Positions 26,301 to 36,493 of a DNA stretch of 64,000 bases are shown here, in pieces. The position numbers were made by a program, and so were the translations under genes. This stretch comes from Geomobilimonas luticola. Its GTDB lineage: Bacteria > Desulfobacterota > Desulfuromonadia > Geobacterales > Geobacteraceae. Location: NCBI RefSeq assembly GCF_018476905.1, contig NZ_JAHCVK010000002.1, positions 186,001-250,000 on the forward strand, written 5' to 3'. Position 1 is the first letter of the stretch; every line of letters begins with the position of its first letter. The notes beneath the pieces were generated by a model. The model had not been told where the DNA came from, made no database searches, and saw only the letters and a program-made list of their open reading frames with translations.

Positions 26301-27908
26301 ATGTTCCTGTTACCGCATCTTCTTTCAGCAACAACCGAAAAATACCCGGACAAAGACGCCGTGGTTTTAGGTGAGAGCACGATAAGCTATGCGGAGTTGG
26401 AACGGAAGAGCAGTCAATTGGCCTTTTCGCTCGTGGAGCAGGGGGTCAAAAGGGGAGACAGAGTTGGGATGCTGCTGAAGAAATCGATCGAGTCGATCAT
26501 CTCTCTCTTTGGAATAATGAAGGCGGGGGCAATCTATGTGCCGATTGATCCCCTTGCACCGGTTGCGAGGTCACAATACATTATCCAGAACTGCGGCATT
26601 GACTGCCTGATCACATCTGCTCAAGGAATATCTGATCTCTTCGCTGTGGGAGAAACGGTGCTGCTGCCAAGGAAATCGATTGTCGTAGGGCTGAATAAGG
26701 AACTCTCTTCTCGGCAGCGACCCGGTATGGAATGCATCGCGTGGGAAGATATCGGGGACAGTAAACCGGTGAATTATTGCCAAGCTTCAATAGCCGATGT
26801 CTATCCGGCATACATACTTCATACTTCGGGATCGACAGGGACCCCGAAAGGGGTCGTAATCTCTCATCTTAACGCCCTGAGCTTTGTGAACATGGTAACG
26901 GATTTCTTTCAGATAAGCCCTTATGACCGGATTGCAAGCCATGCACCTCTTCATTTCGATCTTTCGGTATTTGACGTTTTTGGAGCAGTTAGAAAAGGCG
27001 CCACAATAGACCTTGTGCCGGAATTCTTGTCAACATTCCCTGTAAAATTGGCAGAATTCATCGACAGGAGGGGCATCTCCGTGTGGAACTCGGTCTCTTC
27101 TGTCTTGACCATGCTCGCAGACAAAGGCGTACTTGAGCGTTCTGTTTTTGACTCTCTGCGGCTCGTGCATTTTTCAGGTGATATCATGCCGGCAAAATAT
27201 CTGCGGGTACTGAAGAAGCATATGAGAAATGCGGCATTTTACAATATCTATGGGCAGACAGAGGCAAATTCATCGATGTTCTATCGGGTGGACGATATCC
27301 CGGCTGACGATGCTTGGAAGATCCCCATCGGTAGACCTTTTCCGAACATTGAAGTCAATGTGGTAAACGAACGCAATGAGGTCATCAACCATCCCGGGGA
27401 GGACGGTGAACTTCAGGTCAAGAGTTCAACGGTTGCCCTTGGGTACTGGAGCGATAAAGAAAAGACATCGGATAAATTCGTTCAGGAGCCAGGAAACTCT
27501 TCGTTCAGGTCAACAGTATACAGAACAGGGGACATTGTGCGCGCAGATGATGCTGGCAACTACCTGTTCGTCGGCAGAAAAGACCATATGATAAAAAGCA
27601 GGGGGTATCGTATCGAATTGAGTGAAATCGAACTTGTTCTGACCAGTCATCCTTTGGTCAGGCAGGCAGTAGTTATAGCTGTTCCGGATGAATTGATCGG
27701 GAATAAAATCATTGCATATGTTGTACAGTCAGAAGGGGACAAAATGGATGTCCATGACCTCTCCAACTACTGCTACAGATTCCTGCCGAAATACATGGTG
27801 CCAGAAACGTTTGAATTACTCTCTGACTTTCCAAAAACTTCGACCGGAAAGATTGACAGGAATTATTTTGAGGCTAAAGCGTTGATAAGCACTTCGCCTA
27901 CTGTATGA
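26301..27908 (+). CDS. Stand-alone amino-acid adenylation enzyme (PltF-like AMP ligase)
   Basis: A 535-aa ANL-family ligase. The core motifs are in order: HTSGSTGTPKG at 174-184, HFDLSVFDVFGAVRKGATI near 220, NIYGQTEANSSM, YRTGDIVRADDAGNYLFVGR, DHMIKSRGYRIELSEIE and the catalytic Lys in STGKIDR near the C-terminus. The size and the SVFDVFGA region fit enzymes that load one amino acid on a separate carrier (PltF, CloN4, DltA). The selected amino acid cannot be read with confidence; proline is inferred from the partner genes. It lacks its own carrier domain, consistent with the gene at 21943. Confidence 0.87.
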   Translation: MFLLPHLLSATTEKYPDKDAVVLGESTISYAELERKSSQLAFSLVEQGVKRGDRVGMLLKKSIESIISLFGIMKAGAIYVPIDPLAPVARSQYIIQNCGIDCLITSAQGISDLFAVGETVLLPRKSIVVGLNKELSSRQRPGMECIAWEDIGDSKPVNYCQASIADVYPAYILHTSGSTGTPKGVVISHLNALSFVNMVTDFFQISPYDRIASHAPLHFDLSVFDVFGAVRKGATIDLVPEFLSTFPVKLAEFIDRRGISVWNSVSSVLTMLADKGVLERSVFDSLRLVHFSGDIMPAKYLRVLKKHMRNAAFYNIYGQTEANSSMFYRVDDIPADDAWKIPIGRPFPNIEVNVVNERNEVINHPGEDGELQVKSSTVALGYWSDKEKTSDKFVQEPGNSSFRSTVYRTGDIVRADDAGNYLFVGRKDHMIKSRGYRIELSEIELVLTSHPLVRQAVVIAVPDELIGNKIIAYVVQSEGDKMDVHDLSNYCYRFLPKYMVPETFELLSDFPKTSTGKIDRNYFEAKALISTSPTV

Positions 27909-28015
27909 CTGTATTATTCGATGCCTGCAATAACTAGCTGGTGGCTGATTATATTCTGATCTACGAAGATAGCTTATATTAGTCAAGATGCATTACATGT
28001 TTACTGGATACATTT

Positions 28016-29239
28016 ATGAGTCACACAACTACAAAAACTTTGCATGCATGTTTTATATATTATCAGGAGTTTGGGCAACTGTTATGTCGTGAAGCAACAG
28101 CATTGCAGAATGCTGGTTACGACATTGATATCATATGTCTGAAGTCGAATGTAACCGAAAAAATTCACCAATCCTATAATGGTATACGACTCTACAAAAT
28201 TCACTCTCGTCCTACCGCGGAAAGGACGGTTTATTTGTATTTCTTAAGAATGTTTTTGTTTTTCTTGAAGTCGACATTATTGCTGAGCTATCTGAGTTTC
28301 AAAAGAAGATATTCTGTTGTACACGTTACTTCTCCTCCTGACATTGCGGTGTTTACAGCTGTTGTTCCTAAGCTCATGGGGGCTCAGATCATTTTGGACA
28401 TCCACGACATCGGACCTGAGTTATACATGAGGAAGCTTAATGTTAAGGAAAATCATCCCGTCATAAAGATATTGAAGTTTCTCGAACGTGCTTCTGCAAA
28501 ATTTTCTGATCATGTCATAACTGTTACCCACATCTGGAGGGACCGGCTTATATCGCGCTCTGTATCTCCGGATAAGTGCTCAGTGCTTCTCAATGTCCCT
28601 GATGTTGATCTATTCAAGATTTATCCGACTAACAGACGGGACAATGCAGAGGAATTCAATTTATTCTATCACGGTACATTGGAGGAGCATTTTGGAGTGG
28701 ATACCCTCCTGGAGGCCATGCCATTGATAAAGTCGCACATTGACAATGTGCGACTGCACATCTACGGGCCAAAGCGGGGAAGACTGTTCGATAAACTTGT
28801 CAGTTATGCAGACAAGCATAATATGGGGAGTTTTGTTGTGTTCCATGGAGGAGTACCGTTTTATGAACTTCCGAAAATCCTCGTTGATGCAGACATTGGA
28901 ATGGTGCCAACCAAGGACTCTGTATTTTCTGACGAAGCTGTGAGCATGAAGTCGTTTGAATATATTTTCTCGGGAATCCCCATCGTTATATCCAAAACCC
29001 AGGGGCACCAGTACTACTATGACGATTCCATGGTCAAGTTTTTTAAACCTTGCGACAGTGCTGATCTTGCAAGATCGGTTATTGAGCTGTATGAAAATAA
29101 AATTGCACTAGCACAACAGGTGCAAAACACCAAACGTTTCATAGACCAATACCGATGGGATACTTACAAGAATGTCTATTTGCAGATCATGAATCATGCC
29201 TCGGGAGAACAAGAGCAGGAGGGGAGTACCTCTGCATGA
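28016..29239 (+). CDS. Family 4 glycosyltransferase
   Basis: A 407-aa GT-B glycosyltransferase. N-terminal half: HACFIYYQEFGQLLCREATA and VVHVTSPPDIAVF. C-terminal half: FNLFYHGTLEEHFGVDTLLE, LHIYGPKRG, and a donor-site region SMKSFEYIFSGIPIVISK in place of the usual E-x7-E stretch. Its stop overlaps the next start by ATGA, so the two are translationally coupled. Confidence 0.86.
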   Translation: MSHTTTKTLHACFIYYQEFGQLLCREATALQNAGYDIDIICLKSNVTEKIHQSYNGIRLYKIHSRPTAERTVYLYFLRMFLFFLKSTLLLSYLSFKRRYSVVHVTSPPDIAVFTAVVPKLMGAQIILDIHDIGPELYMRKLNVKENHPVIKILKFLERASAKFSDHVITVTHIWRDRLISRSVSPDKCSVLLNVPDVDLFKIYPTNRRDNAEEFNLFYHGTLEEHFGVDTLLEAMPLIKSHIDNVRLHIYGPKRGRLFDKLVSYADKHNMGSFVVFHGGVPFYELPKILVDADIGMVPTKDSVFSDEAVSMKSFEYIFSGIPIVISKTQGHQYYYDDSMVKFFKPCDSADLARSVIELYENKIALAQQVQNTKRFIDQYRWDTYKNVYLQIMNHASGEQEQEGSTSA

Positions 29240-30111
29240 CTCTCTTTCCAAAGCTGGAAAGATCATTGACTCTTTTTCGAAGGATTGTGCCTGCTACTCA
29301 ATTACTGTCGGTGGGAACTATTCTTGTGTATCATGGTGTATGTAAAGCGGGGCTTTCGTCAGACCTGCTTCCTGACTCTGTCCTGGTAGAGGATTTTGAC
29401 AGGCAAATGTGTTATCTCCATGATAACGACTATAATGTGGTGTCGTTACAGAATTTGGTTTCGTGCTTGGGGGCTGGCAAGGTCATTCCGGAAAATACAG
29501 TTGCAATAACATTCGATGATGGTTATCGGGACACCTATACAAATGCATACCCAATTCTGCAGAAATACGATCTACCTGCTACTGTCTTTATTACTGCTGC
29601 TTTCATTGGATCAGAAGCGCCATTTCCTTGGTTGACCTCATCTCGGGGAAATTCATTTGATGCGCGGTATCCAATGACGTGGAATGAGGTCGTCCAACTT
29701 CATGTTGCGGGAATGGAAATAGGATCTCACACCTATACACATCAATTCTTGCCTGTCTTGAGTCGGGAGCAGATTGACAAAGAATTAAAGCTGTCGCGGC
29801 AAGTCATTGCTGAAAAAACGGGTGTGGAAGTGCATTCGTTAGCTCTTCCCTATTCATATCCCCTGTCGCATCGCAGGTGGCCGACATTCAAAGAGCATCT
29901 TATGACCGCGCTGGTGCAGAATTCATATCACTATTGCTGCACAATGCTTCGTGGACACATTGTTGCGACAGACAATCCTTTCCTTCTTTCAAGAATACCT
30001 GTTGGCAAATATGACGATATGGAATTATTTAAAGCCAAGTTATCAGGATGGTATGCCTGGACCCGGTTTCCTCAATACTTTTTTCAGCGTTACTTAAAAA
30101 CATACCAATAG
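29236..30111 (+). CDS. Polysaccharide deacetylase (NodB domain)
   Basis: A 291-aa deacetylase with motif 1 ITFDDGYRDTY (Asp-Asp), motif 2 EIGSHTYTHQFL (metal His residues) and LALPYSYP as the third motif. It lacks a clear signal peptide. The ATG at 29236 overlaps the upstream stop as ATGA, supporting this start over 29155. It may de-N-acetylate a lipid-linked or nascent chain, giving free amines. Confidence 0.85.
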   Translation: MTLFPKLERSLTLFRRIVPATQLLSVGTILVYHGVCKAGLSSDLLPDSVLVEDFDRQMCYLHDNDYNVVSLQNLVSCLGAGKVIPENTVAITFDDGYRDTYTNAYPILQKYDLPATVFITAAFIGSEAPFPWLTSSRGNSFDARYPMTWNEVVQLHVAGMEIGSHTYTHQFLPVLSREQIDKELKLSRQVIAEKTGVEVHSLALPYSYPLSHRRWPTFKEHLMTALVQNSYHYCCTMLRGHIVATDNPFLLSRIPVGKYDDMELFKAKLSGWYAWTRFPQYFFQRYLKTYQ

Positions 30112-30128
30112 TCGGAATTGAGGAAGCC

Positions 30129-31127
30129 ATGGACTTTGAGTCGAATGCTATACTTAAACAAAATAATGTAGTTTTTATCAAATGGTTCCCTTATGACAAA
30201 AGGAATGAAGCTATCTCTAACTCAATTGGTGCCCGTTGTCTGTTCATTCATTCACTCAAGACAAGGACGCATGCAAATGCCCCGCTTCGTTACGTATTGC
30301 AATCTATCAAAACATTTATTCATTTGTGGAAAGAGAAGGCCAACACTGTTTTCGTGACTAATCCGCCGATTTTCGCTGTAGCTGCCGTCGCTTTATATTG
30401 TGCGGCCTGTAAAGGTCGCTATGTCATTGATTCCCACGGAGGTGTATTCAACCCTAAATGGAAGTTAGCTGAACCGCTTCATCGTTACCTGGTGCGTATG
30501 GCTCAATTGAATATAGTAACGAATCAGTCTTTTGAAAACATTTACAAAGAATGGGGAGGGAAGACCTATATTATCAATGATCTCGTTTTCGATATTCCTA
30601 AGCAGAATGAAGTTATGCTCAGTGAGAAATTCAATATAGTAGTTGTCTGTTCATTTGATCCGGATGAACCTGTCGAGGAAATCATTGCCGCAGCAGGAGA
30701 ACTGCCGAAGGTTTCGTTTTACGTCACGGGAAATTATCAACGTTCGACGCGCGACCTGACTATCGGGAAACCGGATAATCTGTTTTTCACAGGATTCGTC
30801 CCCGATCAGGATTATTTCGATATACTCCACTCCTGTAATGCAGTAATGGTACTCGTTACTCAGGGGAATACCATGCAACAGGGTGCTTACGAAGCTGTAT
30901 CGGTGAAAAAACCGATGATATTGTCCGATTGGGCAATCCTGAAAGAAACCTATCCGGAAGGAGCCATTTTCGTCGATAACTCCAAAGATTCCATCAGGGA
31001 CGGGGTGCTCGACCTTGTAAACAATTATAAGGATTACTGTGCGCAGATGGAGATTTTGCATGAAAGGCGGAAACAGATATGGCAACAACGCTGTGAATAT
31101 CTGCTCAAACTGGTGAATGACGCGTAA
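30129..31127 (+). CDS. GT-B glycosyltransferase
   Basis: A 332-aa protein. VFVTNPPIFAVAAVALYC and GRYVIDSHGGVFNPKW belong to the acceptor half; VVVCSFDPDEPVEEII, NLFFTGFVPDQDYFDIL and QQGAYEAVSVKKPMILSDW belong to the donor half. It has distant likeness to family 4 enzymes. GAGGAAG precedes the ATG at 30129; an upstream in-frame ATG at 30048 lies in the deacetylase gene. The linkage made is unknown. Confidence 0.78.
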   Translation: MDFESNAILKQNNVVFIKWFPYDKRNEAISNSIGARCLFIHSLKTRTHANAPLRYVLQSIKTFIHLWKEKANTVFVTNPPIFAVAAVALYCAACKGRYVIDSHGGVFNPKWKLAEPLHRYLVRMAQLNIVTNQSFENIYKEWGGKTYIINDLVFDIPKQNEVMLSEKFNIVVVCSFDPDEPVEEIIAAAGELPKVSFYVTGNYQRSTRDLTIGKPDNLFFTGFVPDQDYFDILHSCNAVMVLVTQGNTMQQGAYEAVSVKKPMILSDWAILKETYPEGAIFVDNSKDSIRDGVLDLVNNYKDYCAQMEILHERRKQIWQQRCEYLLKLVNDA

Positions 31128-31162
31128 AACGCAGGGATTGGCTCCAATGTATGGGGGGTGTA

Positions 31163-32374
31163 ATGAAGCTTGCATATCTCACTAATTATTTCCCATCGCT
31201 GACAGAAACTTTTATCTATCGCGAAGTTATGGAGTTGCAGCGTCGAAACTACAGCATCGACGTGTATTCACTGCGCAAGCCTGATCGCAATGATATATCC
31301 CAGGAAGCTGTCGGATTATATGATGCTACCCGCTATCTGCTGCCAATCGACGTTTTATACCTATGCAAATGTCATTTAAAGTATTTATTTGGACGACCAC
31401 TTCGTTATGTCATGACATTGTGTAAAATGTTGACTGGTACTCACAAAAATCTGAAAGGGCGAATACGGAGCCTGATGCATTTCGGTGAAGGAGTCGTGCT
31501 GGCAGACATGATGTCGAAAGCAGGTGTAACACATATTCATTCGCACTATGCATCCCAATCTACTTCGGTTGCGCGGGTAATTCATTTGCTGGCTGGACTT
31601 CCCTATAGTTTTACGGGGCATGCACACGATATCTGGCATGATCAATTACTGTTGCCACAAAAGCTCGCTGAAGCAAAATTTGTCGTGACCTGTTCACACT
31701 TCGGCAGACAGTGGCTGCTCAAACAGATTGACCGCGATGTCTCAGGAAAAGTCCATGTGGTTTACCACGGACTGGATACGCGGAAATTTACTCCTCCTGT
31801 AAATGAAAAAAGGAAGAAGAATCTGGTCCTTAGTGTCGGAAGACTTGATGAAATAAAAGGGCACCCAGATTTAATAAGGGCTTGTGCGATTTTGCGAGAC
31901 AAAAATTTTGACTTCGAGTGCGCGATAGTAGGTGAGGGGCCAATGCGTTCCGAGTTGGAGAAGCTGGTGGCGGCCTGCCAGTTAGAAGAATATGTAAAGC
32001 TTATCGGTGCTCTCCCCCAAGAGGAAATCATAACCTGTTACCAATCGGCGTGGGTCTTTGCACTACCCTGTGTGACAGTCAACGATGGTCGCCAAGACGG
32101 GCTTCCCAATGTTTTGATGGAAGCAATGTCATGCGGGCTGCCGGTCATAACCACGAAATGCACCGCCCAAACGGAGTTGATCGAGCACGAAAGGAATGGA
32201 CTGCTGATTTCTCCCCATCAACCGGAGGAACTGGCGAACGCAATCATGGAACTATGCGAGGACGTAGGATTACGGGATTTGCTCCGGATGGACGCCCGTC
32301 TTAAGATGGAGCAGGAGTTTGACAACCAAAAGACAATAGAGCCGCTTTTGCGCTTATACGATCAATATCTGTAG
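31163..32374 (+). CDS. Family 4 glycosyltransferase (WcaL-like)
   Basis: A 403-aa GT-B enzyme: MKLAYLTNYFPSLTETFIYR at the start is the typical opening of colanic-acid WcaL-type enzymes. HIHSHYASQS, SFTGHAHDIW, VVYHGLDTRKF, SVGRLDEIKGHPDL and the donor motif QDGLPNVLMEAMSCGLPVI follow. The ATG at 31163 follows GGGGGGTG. It is one of the best-defined transferases of the cluster. Confidence 0.9.
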   Translation: MKLAYLTNYFPSLTETFIYREVMELQRRNYSIDVYSLRKPDRNDISQEAVGLYDATRYLLPIDVLYLCKCHLKYLFGRPLRYVMTLCKMLTGTHKNLKGRIRSLMHFGEGVVLADMMSKAGVTHIHSHYASQSTSVARVIHLLAGLPYSFTGHAHDIWHDQLLLPQKLAEAKFVVTCSHFGRQWLLKQIDRDVSGKVHVVYHGLDTRKFTPPVNEKRKKNLVLSVGRLDEIKGHPDLIRACAILRDKNFDFECAIVGEGPMRSELEKLVAACQLEEYVKLIGALPQEEIITCYQSAWVFALPCVTVNDGRQDGLPNVLMEAMSCGLPVITTKCTAQTELIEHERNGLLISPHQPEELANAIMELCEDVGLRDLLRMDARLKMEQEFDNQKTIEPLLRLYDQYL

Positions 32375-32421
32375 CAGCAGATTGGTGCCTGGGTGTTCCG
32401 GGAGCAATCAAGGAACGAATC

Positions 32422-33795
32422 ATGAAAGCCCTGTTTCCGATAATTGTCATTTATTCAATCCTTTTTATGGCAATTGGGTTGAAGGACATCAAGAGATTTC
32501 TCGTTCTTACCGGCGTGCTTTCCCTCCCTCTACAGATCGATTACACAATCATGAATACCCTTTGGGCAGACCGTGGTTGGTCTCAAGGAATACTGCTCAG
32601 GCTTTCCGATGTGTCCTTCATAATGCTTGCCGTTGTCATAGTGTGGGAAAACATGCGTAAGAACAACAGTTTGCTGCTTCTCCCTACAAGAATCTTTTGG
32701 CCGTTCGTCGGATTCGTGATGGCATGCCTGTTTTCTTTTGTCAATTCAAAATCGATTATAGTATCGGGTTATCAAGTGGCAATGATAACCAAGATTTTCT
32801 TTTTGTACTGCGTGGTCATGTATAACTATGTGATTGGCGAAAAAGAAATGCGGTTTGCAATCAATTGTATGGTCGCCTGCATGCTTATCCAGTCAGTGAT
32901 CGCAATTGCACAAACGTATTTTCTATTTAATGTCGGCTTCCTCCGTACGGGACCGACTGTAGAGGAGATTATCCAGCTTGATTCAGGCATGATCCGCGCT
33001 TCAGGAACGACCACTCACCCTAATTCATTGGCATCATTTATAGTTCCGATCCTAATATCATATATAGCCATATATTTAGGAGACAAAAAATCCATGTATG
33101 GCACCCTGATTATATCTTTGTCGTTATTTGCACTGATACTAACCAATTCTCGCGGTGCCTGGATCGGGTTTAGCGTGGGACTTGTTGGCATGCTCTATCT
33201 GCTTGTTCATCACAAACAGATCAAAACGAAACAACTTATGCCGGTCTTTGTGTTAGTTATGATAGTGTTTGTCGCTACATCACCGTTAATCTATGAGCGC
33301 ATCGTCGGTGACGACCACAACTCAGCGATGTCGAGATGGCCATTGATCCAACTTGCAGTATTGATGTTTAAGGAACACCCTTTTGTTGGGGTTGGGATCA
33401 ATACGTTTATGTTGACGGTTAAAGACTACCTACCGCAAAGTCTTTCGGATATCTACTTATACAGCGTCCACAATCAGTATCTTCTTGTGCTGTCGGAAAG
33501 CGGCATTTTCGGACTCATCACATTCATCTGGATCATGGTCTCTATGCAAAAAGGGGTCACATTGAATGCTGGCAGTGGCAGGACATTCGCCAGAAGGCTT
33601 GGCATCGGTACAAGTATGGGGTTTTTGGCGATAGCTCTGCACATGATGGTAGATATCTACGTGTCCGAAATAGCGTTGGGAACAATCATGATCATGTATA
33701 GCATCTGTTCGGCGGGTAAGAAATATGGTGCTATGAACCACAGAATTCACGTCAACTCAAGTTTGCAGAAAAATTGCTTGAGGCCAAATATATGA
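32422..33795 (+). CDS. O-antigen ligase/polymerase-family membrane protein (Wzy-type)
   Basis: A 457-aa polytopic protein with about 10-12 membrane segments and a large periplasmic loop. The Wzy_C signature lies around TNSRGAWIGFSVGLVGMLYLL and FKEHPFVGVGINTFM, then SVHNQYLLVLSESGIFGL. Together with the Wzx-type flippase that follows it defines a Wzx/Wzy-dependent polymer. The genes overlap by ATGA, so they are coupled. Confidence 0.87.
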   Translation: MKALFPIIVIYSILFMAIGLKDIKRFLVLTGVLSLPLQIDYTIMNTLWADRGWSQGILLRLSDVSFIMLAVVIVWENMRKNNSLLLLPTRIFWPFVGFVMACLFSFVNSKSIIVSGYQVAMITKIFFLYCVVMYNYVIGEKEMRFAINCMVACMLIQSVIAIAQTYFLFNVGFLRTGPTVEEIIQLDSGMIRASGTTTHPNSLASFIVPILISYIAIYLGDKKSMYGTLIISLSLFALILTNSRGAWIGFSVGLVGMLYLLVHHKQIKTKQLMPVFVLVMIVFVATSPLIYERIVGDDHNSAMSRWPLIQLAVLMFKEHPFVGVGINTFMLTVKDYLPQSLSDIYLYSVHNQYLLVLSESGIFGLITFIWIMVSMQKGVTLNAGSGRTFARRLGIGTSMGFLAIALHMMVDIYVSEIALGTIMIMYSICSAGKKYGAMNHRIHVNSSLQKNCLRPNI

Positions 33796-35219
33796 TTCTG
33801 GGTAAAGTTATTAAAAATAGCACGTATCTGTTTTTGTCTGAATTAATAGCAACATTAGTCAATTTCTTGGTGACTCTGCGGCTCATTAATCATTTAGGTA
33901 CGAATGATTATGGCATCTGGAGTTCAGTTCAAGCACTTCCCGTAATGCTGCTTATTCTGTCAGATATGGGATTGAACAGTCTTATGTTGAGAATTATTGC
34001 CAGGGACGTCACACAGAAGGAAGAAATTGTTGGCAAATTCATACTTATAAAAATATTTATGAGTTTAATGTTTGTTTTTACGCTTGCATTGCTGGTACTA
34101 CTAATAGGTTATGAACGACATATATGTAGCTATATGGTAGTGGTTTCTTTGGCACTCTGCTTCTCTGCCTTGTATGAAATGTTAATGACTGTTTACCGAG
34201 CCCAAGAAGATTTCAAATATGATGCCAAAATGAATATAATAGGCAAAGTGATGAATACAGTATTTATTTTGATAGTTATAGAATCCGGTCTCAGGATTGG
34301 TGGGCTTGTTGTTGCCCTTGTGCTAGTAAATATTATTATGTTGATGCTGATCCTTAAAAAATACGTAGCTGACAATAGTATTAAATTAGTCGCAATGAGC
34401 GTAAAAGAATGTGTTGTGATCGTTCGACAGGCATTGCCGTTTGCTATTATCTCGTTTATTTTGCCGGTATTTCTCCAGATCGACATCATCATGTTGTCTC
34501 GGCTTAAAACCTACGAATCGGTTGCTATATATAATGCCCCTTATCGCATAATTCTGTTCCTGTACATTGTGCCGTATGTGTTACGTAAGGCCATGTTTCC
34601 CAGTCTGTCTAATTTTTCAACTCACGATGGAAGTGCCTTTCAGAATTCATTCAACTATGCATGTAAACTTGTAATTCTCACCGGGGTACCGATGGCGGTT
34701 GGAATTTACTTGCTTGCGGATAAGATCATTCCTTTCTTATTCAGTGATACATTCAGTCAGTCCGTTGTACCTCTGAAAATAATGGCAATAATGATGGCTA
34801 TGAATTATGTCAATTCCATATTCAACGTAACAATGTGTTCGAGTGGTAAGGAACATGCTGCGACAGTCCTGTTCATCTTTGCCACAATCTTTAACGCATT
34901 TTTAGATTTTTTACTTATTCCCCGCTATGATTTTATCGGTGCATGTATTGCATCGCTTGCAGCCGAAGGGTTATTAATATTTGGAGGATACTATATTATT
35001 AGAAATACGATTTGTGAACTGCAATTGGATGGTGAGTATGTAAAGATTGTGCTAGCTACAGTTGTCATGGGGACAGTAGTTGTTGTTACTATGAAAATGT
35101 TGCTACTCATTCAGATAGTCATAGGGATTTTAGTATATCTGATGTCATTATTTTTTATGGGCGTCATTACTCACGGACAAATCAATAATATACGCAAGTT
35201 ATTCCTGGAAAAGGCTTAA
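33792..35219 (+). CDS. Polysaccharide flippase (Wzx-type, MOP superfamily)
   Basis: A 475-aa protein with 12-14 predicted membrane helices. It begins LGKVIKNSTYLFLSELIATLVNFLVTLRLINHLGTNDYGIW-like, the usual opening of Wzx proteins. (A)PYRIILFLYIVPYVLRKAMFP lies mid-protein. It would flip undecaprenyl-linked repeat units to the periplasm. The ATG at 33792 overlaps the upstream stop and is preferred over TTG 33774. Confidence 0.88.
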   Translation: MILGKVIKNSTYLFLSELIATLVNFLVTLRLINHLGTNDYGIWSSVQALPVMLLILSDMGLNSLMLRIIARDVTQKEEIVGKFILIKIFMSLMFVFTLALLVLLIGYERHICSYMVVVSLALCFSALYEMLMTVYRAQEDFKYDAKMNIIGKVMNTVFILIVIESGLRIGGLVVALVLVNIIMLMLILKKYVADNSIKLVAMSVKECVVIVRQALPFAIISFILPVFLQIDIIMLSRLKTYESVAIYNAPYRIILFLYIVPYVLRKAMFPSLSNFSTHDGSAFQNSFNYACKLVILTGVPMAVGIYLLADKIIPFLFSDTFSQSVVPLKIMAIMMAMNYVNSIFNVTMCSSGKEHAATVLFIFATIFNAFLDFLLIPRYDFIGACIASLAAEGLLIFGGYYIIRNTICELQLDGEYVKIVLATVVMGTVVVVTMKMLLLIQIVIGILVYLMSLFFMGVITHGQINNIRKLFLEKA

Positions 35220-35221
35220 TT

Positions 35222-36493
35222 ATGCGTAAAGTCCTCGTCATAGCTGATGATTTTCCCGGTCTGGGGGGGCGGAATCTGGGCCTCATCAACGGGTTGTCGA
35301 AGTTTGGCTACGAACCTATTGTTATTACAAACAGGAAACAGAATTATACTGTTTACAATGACGAACTGAAAAAACCTCTAACAATCTATACTACGCTCTG
35401 TTTTCATAAGACACCATTCAGACTATTTTCAAAAGTATTCAATTCATGGAGACTAAAAGAATATTTTGAAAGCATATTCTTTGTACCTGACCTCTATATA
35501 AATTGGGTTCCATTTGCAGTTGTCAGAGCTTTGTTCGTAATAGCAAGGGTTGATATACATGCGATCATTACCATTTCTCCTCCCGAAAGTGTTCATCTGA
35601 CAGGTATGATTCTTAAAAAAATAACATGTATTAAATGGATCAGCGACTTTGAGGACTTGTGGACGGTAAAGCTCGTAAATTATAAACCTCCTACATTTAT
35701 GCACGATTACGTAATCAAGTCTCTCGAAAGAATCATCTACAACAGCGTAGACCACATTGTCGCGAACACTGAAGGGAATAGAAATATCTACAGCAGGTTT
35801 TACGACGTTCCTGACGCAAAAATATCGGTTGTTGGTCTTGGGTACGACCGTGAGGAAATATATGCTCTAGACCGGAAACGTAAAACATCACGTAACACTG
35901 TTTTTACCATGGGTTACATGGGCTTTTTCGATAAAACCGGTTTCCCCTGGGAACAATATTTGGTGGTCGTTAAGCGACTTGTTGATGCACTCAACGGCGA
36001 TCTTTGCTTGAAGATCTGTGGCACTGTTTCCAAGAAGGCTCTCGACTTCATACGCGATAACCACCTTGCTCCTTTTGTCGAGTTCTGCGGAACTTTGTCG
36101 CATGTCAAGGCTATGGAGGTTATGGCGGAAACTGATTTGCTCATTTTACTAATGTACGAAACAGAGTACAGTCAAGCGATCATACCTCATAAACTCTACT
36201 ATTACCTTGGTCTGAACAAACCTATATTCGCCATTGCCCAGCATGACGGTGAGGTCGCGCAGATAGTGCGACGAACCAAATCGGGCATTGTCGTTTCTGT
36301 ATCAGAAGAGGAGGTCATCTACAATACATTGCTGGGCTTTTATACAAGGTTCAAATCTAATGAAGAAGGACTAGTCTACAGCCCCATCGCGACTGAAGTT
36401 GAAAAATACGAAATATCTTATTCCAGCCACAAATTGGCTGCAGTTATCGACTTATTAACCCAATCTGCAGAAAGGAATGGCTATGTCACATAA
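35222..36493 (+). CDS. GT-B glycosyltransferase
   Basis: A 423-aa protein: RKVLVIADDFPGLGGRNLGL at the start, WISDFEDLWTVK typical of family 4 acceptor halves, DHIVANTEGNRNIYSRFYD, and a C-terminal HKLYYYLGLNKPIFAI donor region. It starts 3 nt after the flippase stop. Sugar and linkage are not predictable. Confidence 0.84.
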   Translation: MRKVLVIADDFPGLGGRNLGLINGLSKFGYEPIVITNRKQNYTVYNDELKKPLTIYTTLCFHKTPFRLFSKVFNSWRLKEYFESIFFVPDLYINWVPFAVVRALFVIARVDIHAIITISPPESVHLTGMILKKITCIKWISDFEDLWTVKLVNYKPPTFMHDYVIKSLERIIYNSVDHIVANTEGNRNIYSRFYDVPDAKISVVGLGYDREEIYALDRKRKTSRNTVFTMGYMGFFDKTGFPWEQYLVVVKRLVDALNGDLCLKICGTVSKKALDFIRDNHLAPFVEFCGTLSHVKAMEVMAETDLLILLMYETEYSQAIIPHKLYYYLGLNKPIFAIAQHDGEVAQIVRRTKSGIVVSVSEEEVIYNTLLGFYTRFKSNEEGLVYSPIATEVEKYEISYSSHKLAAVIDLLTQSAERNGYVT

